A DNA stretch of 35,864 nt, taken from assembly GCA_964447145.1 (NCBI GenBank), contig CAYURW010000011.1:1-35864 (forward strand), written 5' to 3'. Source of the DNA: BRH-c25 sp964447145. Its GTDB lineage: Bacteria; Bacillota; Clostridia; Lutisporales; Lutisporaceae. Numbering within the stretch: position 1 is the stretch's first letter; each line of letters starts with the position of its first letter. Shown in pieces: positions 34,397-35,864 of this stretch. Under the pieces are notes generated by a model that had not been told where the DNA came from, ran no database searches, and saw only the letters and a program-made list of their open reading frames with translations. A program made the translations under genes and the position numbers.

Positions 34397-35393
34397 GTTC
34401 TTTATTGGAAGTACGTGATTTGAAAAAATATTTTGAAATAAAAGCCGGCTCGCTGCACGCAGTTGACGGAGTGAGTTTTTCCATTGAAGCCGGCCAAACC
34501 CTGGGTGTGGTAGGAGAATCCGGATGCGGCAAATCTACTCTGGGCCGCGTGATCATACATCTCCTGGAGCCTACGGGGGGTAAAATTTTCCTGGAGGGCA
34601 AGGATATATCCAATCCTGACCGCAAACAGCTTAAGGAATTGCGCAGGGAAATGCAGNNNNNNNNNNATGCGTCCTGTCCGCCGCGATATGCAGATCATGT
34701 TTCAGGACCCTTATGCCTCGATCAACCCGCGAATGTCGGTAAGTGAGATAATAGGCGAGCCCTTGATAATACACAAAATGACCAAAAGCAAGGGTGAATA
34801 TCGGACAAAGGTAAGAGAGCTGATGGACTCGGTAGGTCTGGCCTCACGCTACGAGATGACCTATCCCCATGAGCTGGACGGCGGCCGTCGACAGCGCATA
34901 GGCATCGGGAGAGCTTTGGCAGTGGATCCGAAGTTTATAGTATGCGACGAGCCTGTTTCTGCATTGGACGTGTCTATCCAGGCGCAGATGCTGAACCTTA
35001 TGCAGGATTTGCAGAAGGAAAGAGGTCTGACCTATATATTCATTACTCATGATCTTTCTGTTGTACGACATATTTCAAACGACATAATGGTAATGTATTT
35101 GGGGGTTTGTGTGGAAAAGGCGCCAACAAAGGAATTGTTCAGGCAGCAGTATCATCCCTATACTAAGGCGCTTATTTCGGCAGACAAAACTGGAAAACCG
35201 CAGCAAACGCATAGTTATGAAAGGGGAACTGGCATCTCCGATAAACCCGCCAAATGCCTGCAGATTTGCGCCCCGCTGCAGCATAGCTCAAGATATTTGC
35301 CATAAGAAGCAGCCGGAGCTCAGAGAGATTGAACCAGGCCATTTTGTTGCCTGTTTTGCTGTGGAAGCCGCATCCGCCGGTATTAACACTTAG
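34393..35393 (+). pseudogene. dppF: Dipeptide-type ABC transporter ATPase (DppF), interrupted by an N gap and a frameshift
   Basis: The second ATPase of the importer. Part 1 (34393-34656, 88 residues) has Walker A GESGCGKST and ends in ELRREMQ. After 10 N bases, part 2 (34667 on, another frame) begins RPVRRDMQIMFQDPYAS, then HELDGGRRQRIGIGRAL, FIVCDEPVSALD and ITHDLS. Near an AAAA run at 35186-35189 the frame shifts again. The true C-terminus (KRIVMKGELASPINPP, then CRFAPRCSIAQDIC) is read in the third frame up to TAG 35391-35393. RREMQ and RRDMQ are the same family segment encoded twice by different bases, so the sides of the gap overlap in protein yet disagree in DNA. The gene may be intact in the organism, with both breaks due to assembly and sequencing, or the right side may come from another paralogue or strain. 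Confidence 0.85.
34657..34666. other. Assembly gap (10 N)
   Basis: Ten N bases inside dppF. A fixed run of 10 is a typical scaffolding placeholder. The flanking sequences encode the same protein segment, so the gap does not represent simply missing bases, and linkage across it is uncertain. Confidence 0.99.
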
Positions 35394-35594
35394 TCGATTC
35401 ATTATAATAATTATCTTACGACTTAAATAGTGCAATTTACTTTGAAAAGAAAGAAGCATTCGACTTAGCAGTATATGCAGTACAGAATGAAGCAGTATAT
35501 GAAGAATCAGTTGGAGAAGTACATCCAGTGCCATACACAACAATTATAATCGACGAAGTGACCCCCTCATCCCCGGCCGGGCGGCTACCATATA
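35394..35594. other. Spacer after dppF, no convincing gene
   Basis: Within the 471-base gene-free end of the window, a + strand frame from 35412 (after TAATAA) to TGA near 35629 reads SAIYFEKKEAFDLAVYAVQN, followed by EAVYEESVGEVHPVPYTTII. It looks protein-like but has no start codon or ribosome site. It could be a remnant of a coding sequence. Confidence 0.3.
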
Positions 35595-35622
35595 GGCCGG
35601 TATGCAGTCCCGCATACCGGCC
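35595..35622. terminator. Perfect 11-bp GC-rich hairpin
   Basis: GGCCGGTATGC (35595-35605) pairs with GCATACCGGCC (35612-35622) across 6 bases and is followed by ATTTTG. It is the first of three terminator-like hairpins downstream of dppF. Confidence 0.6.
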
Positions 35623-35641
35623 ATTTTGATGCAAAAAGCAT

Positions 35642-35677
35642 AGTTGAAAAAGTGTGCACCCTTTTTCAACTTCTTTT
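35642..35677 (+). terminator. Intrinsic terminator downstream of dppF
   Basis: AGTTGAAAAAG (35642-35652) pairs with CTTTTTCAACT (35661-35671) across an 8-base loop, then TCTTTT. The T tract directly after the stem fits a rightward terminator. Confidence 0.6.
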
Positions 35678-35776
35678 ACTGTGATTGTATCTCCTATGCT
35701 ATTTGGATGCTATGTGACGTAATACTTGACGCTTACCTTTGATACTTACAAGATTAATGACATGCCCGGCATAATT

Positions 35777-35808
35777 AAGAACAGGCGGCTCAATGGCCGC
35801 CTGTTCTT
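35777..35808 (+). terminator. 13-bp hairpin directly before a putative group II intron
   Basis: AAGAACAGGCGGC (35777-35789) pairs perfectly with GCCGCCTGTTCTT (35796-35808) across TCAATG. ATTG follows and then the putative intron start. Group IIC introns characteristically insert a few bases after such hairpins. Confidence 0.75.
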
Positions 35809-35812
35809 ATTG

Positions 35813-35864
35813 GTGTGCCACGCATGGCACGTAACTTGGCGGAGAAAGTCCGCTATGGGGGCTG
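35813..35864 (+). mobile_element. 5' end of a probable group II intron (IIC-like), truncated by the window edge
   Basis: The stretch begins GTGTG, fitting the GUGYG 5' consensus of group II introns. It continues with a CCA-cgca-TGG hairpin, AACTTGG, and GCGGAGAAAGTCCGC, whose GAGAAAGTCC core resembles the domain I segment (GTGAAAGTCC) of many bacterial introns. It lies 4 bases after a perfect terminator hairpin, the preferred target of the IIC class. Only 52 bases are visible. The reverse transcriptase and domains V and VI would lie beyond the window. The assignment is from recalled consensus. Confidence 0.5.

Noticed and set aside
35412..35629. 72-codon frame after dppF (SAIYFEKKEAFDLAVY...)
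   Set aside because: There is no start codon or ribosome site, and it runs into a terminator hairpin. It is kept only as a possible remnant.
1..35864. tRNA, rRNA or CRISPR arrays
   Set aside because: No tRNA-like cloverleaf, rRNA-like conserved stretch or repeat-spacer array was recognised on reading either strand.

Overview
This window most likely comes from an anaerobic Firmicute of class Clostridia. It has a WalRK/YycHI cell-wall regulatory locus, S-layer-homology surface domains, many TTG and GTG starts behind strong AGGAGG-type ribosome sites, a DnaD-domain/DnaC helicase-loader pair, and a glycine-reductase-type selenoenzyme gene with an in-frame UGA. The genus cannot be read from the sequence. 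A run of 10 N bases shows the window is a draft scaffold, and the join at that point looks suspect.

Layout. (1) 1-1.3 kb, + strand: a remnant of an XRE-type regulator, a 76-residue hypothetical protein and a GrpB-family protein. (2) 1.3-8.1 kb: a giant SLH-domain surface protein (about 2,129 residues), preceded by three perfect 20-bp tandem repeats and followed by a decayed gene remnant. A GTGCCTGGCAC palindrome sits on each side of this segment. (3) 8.1-17.6 kb, - strand: walR, walK, an extra secreted protein, yycH, yycI, a terminator, then a second unit with its own promoter: murA, walJ (yycJ), an HtrA-type protease and rlmH. (4) 17.6-24.7 kb: a block of hairpins, an FmdB-type zinc ribbon protein, a subtilisin-like protease without a signal peptide, a LysM-G5-M23 peptidase, the DnaD-domain/DnaC pair, a long REP-like hairpin, an aldo/keto reductase with two 4Fe-4S motifs, and a possible 39-residue membrane protein. 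(5) 24.7-25.9 kb: a gene-poor stretch and a Fic-fold protein lacking the catalytic His, flanked by REP-like repeats.

(6) 25.9-35.4 kb is the most interesting part. A GntR-family regulator and a family-5 lipoprotein binding protein (- strand) diverge from an operon (+ strand). The operon encodes the two polypeptides of a glycine/sarcosine/betaine-reductase-type component B, followed by a dipeptide-type ABC transporter (dppB, C, D, F). Two identical 16-bp palindromes flank the divergent promoter region and are likely GntR operators. The grdB-type gene reads through UGA as selenocysteine 350, and a perfect 8-bp hairpin lies just downstream. Component B sets the substrate in this enzyme class, so the locus looks like a self-contained 'sense, import and reductively cleave' cassette whose substrate is unknown. 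The shared components A and C are not in this window.

(7) The right edge carries several hairpin terminators. The last is followed directly by what looks like the 5' end of a group II intron of the IIC type, cut off by the end of the window. dppF is broken by the N gap and by a later frameshift, so linkage of everything right of 34,666 to the operon is not certain.
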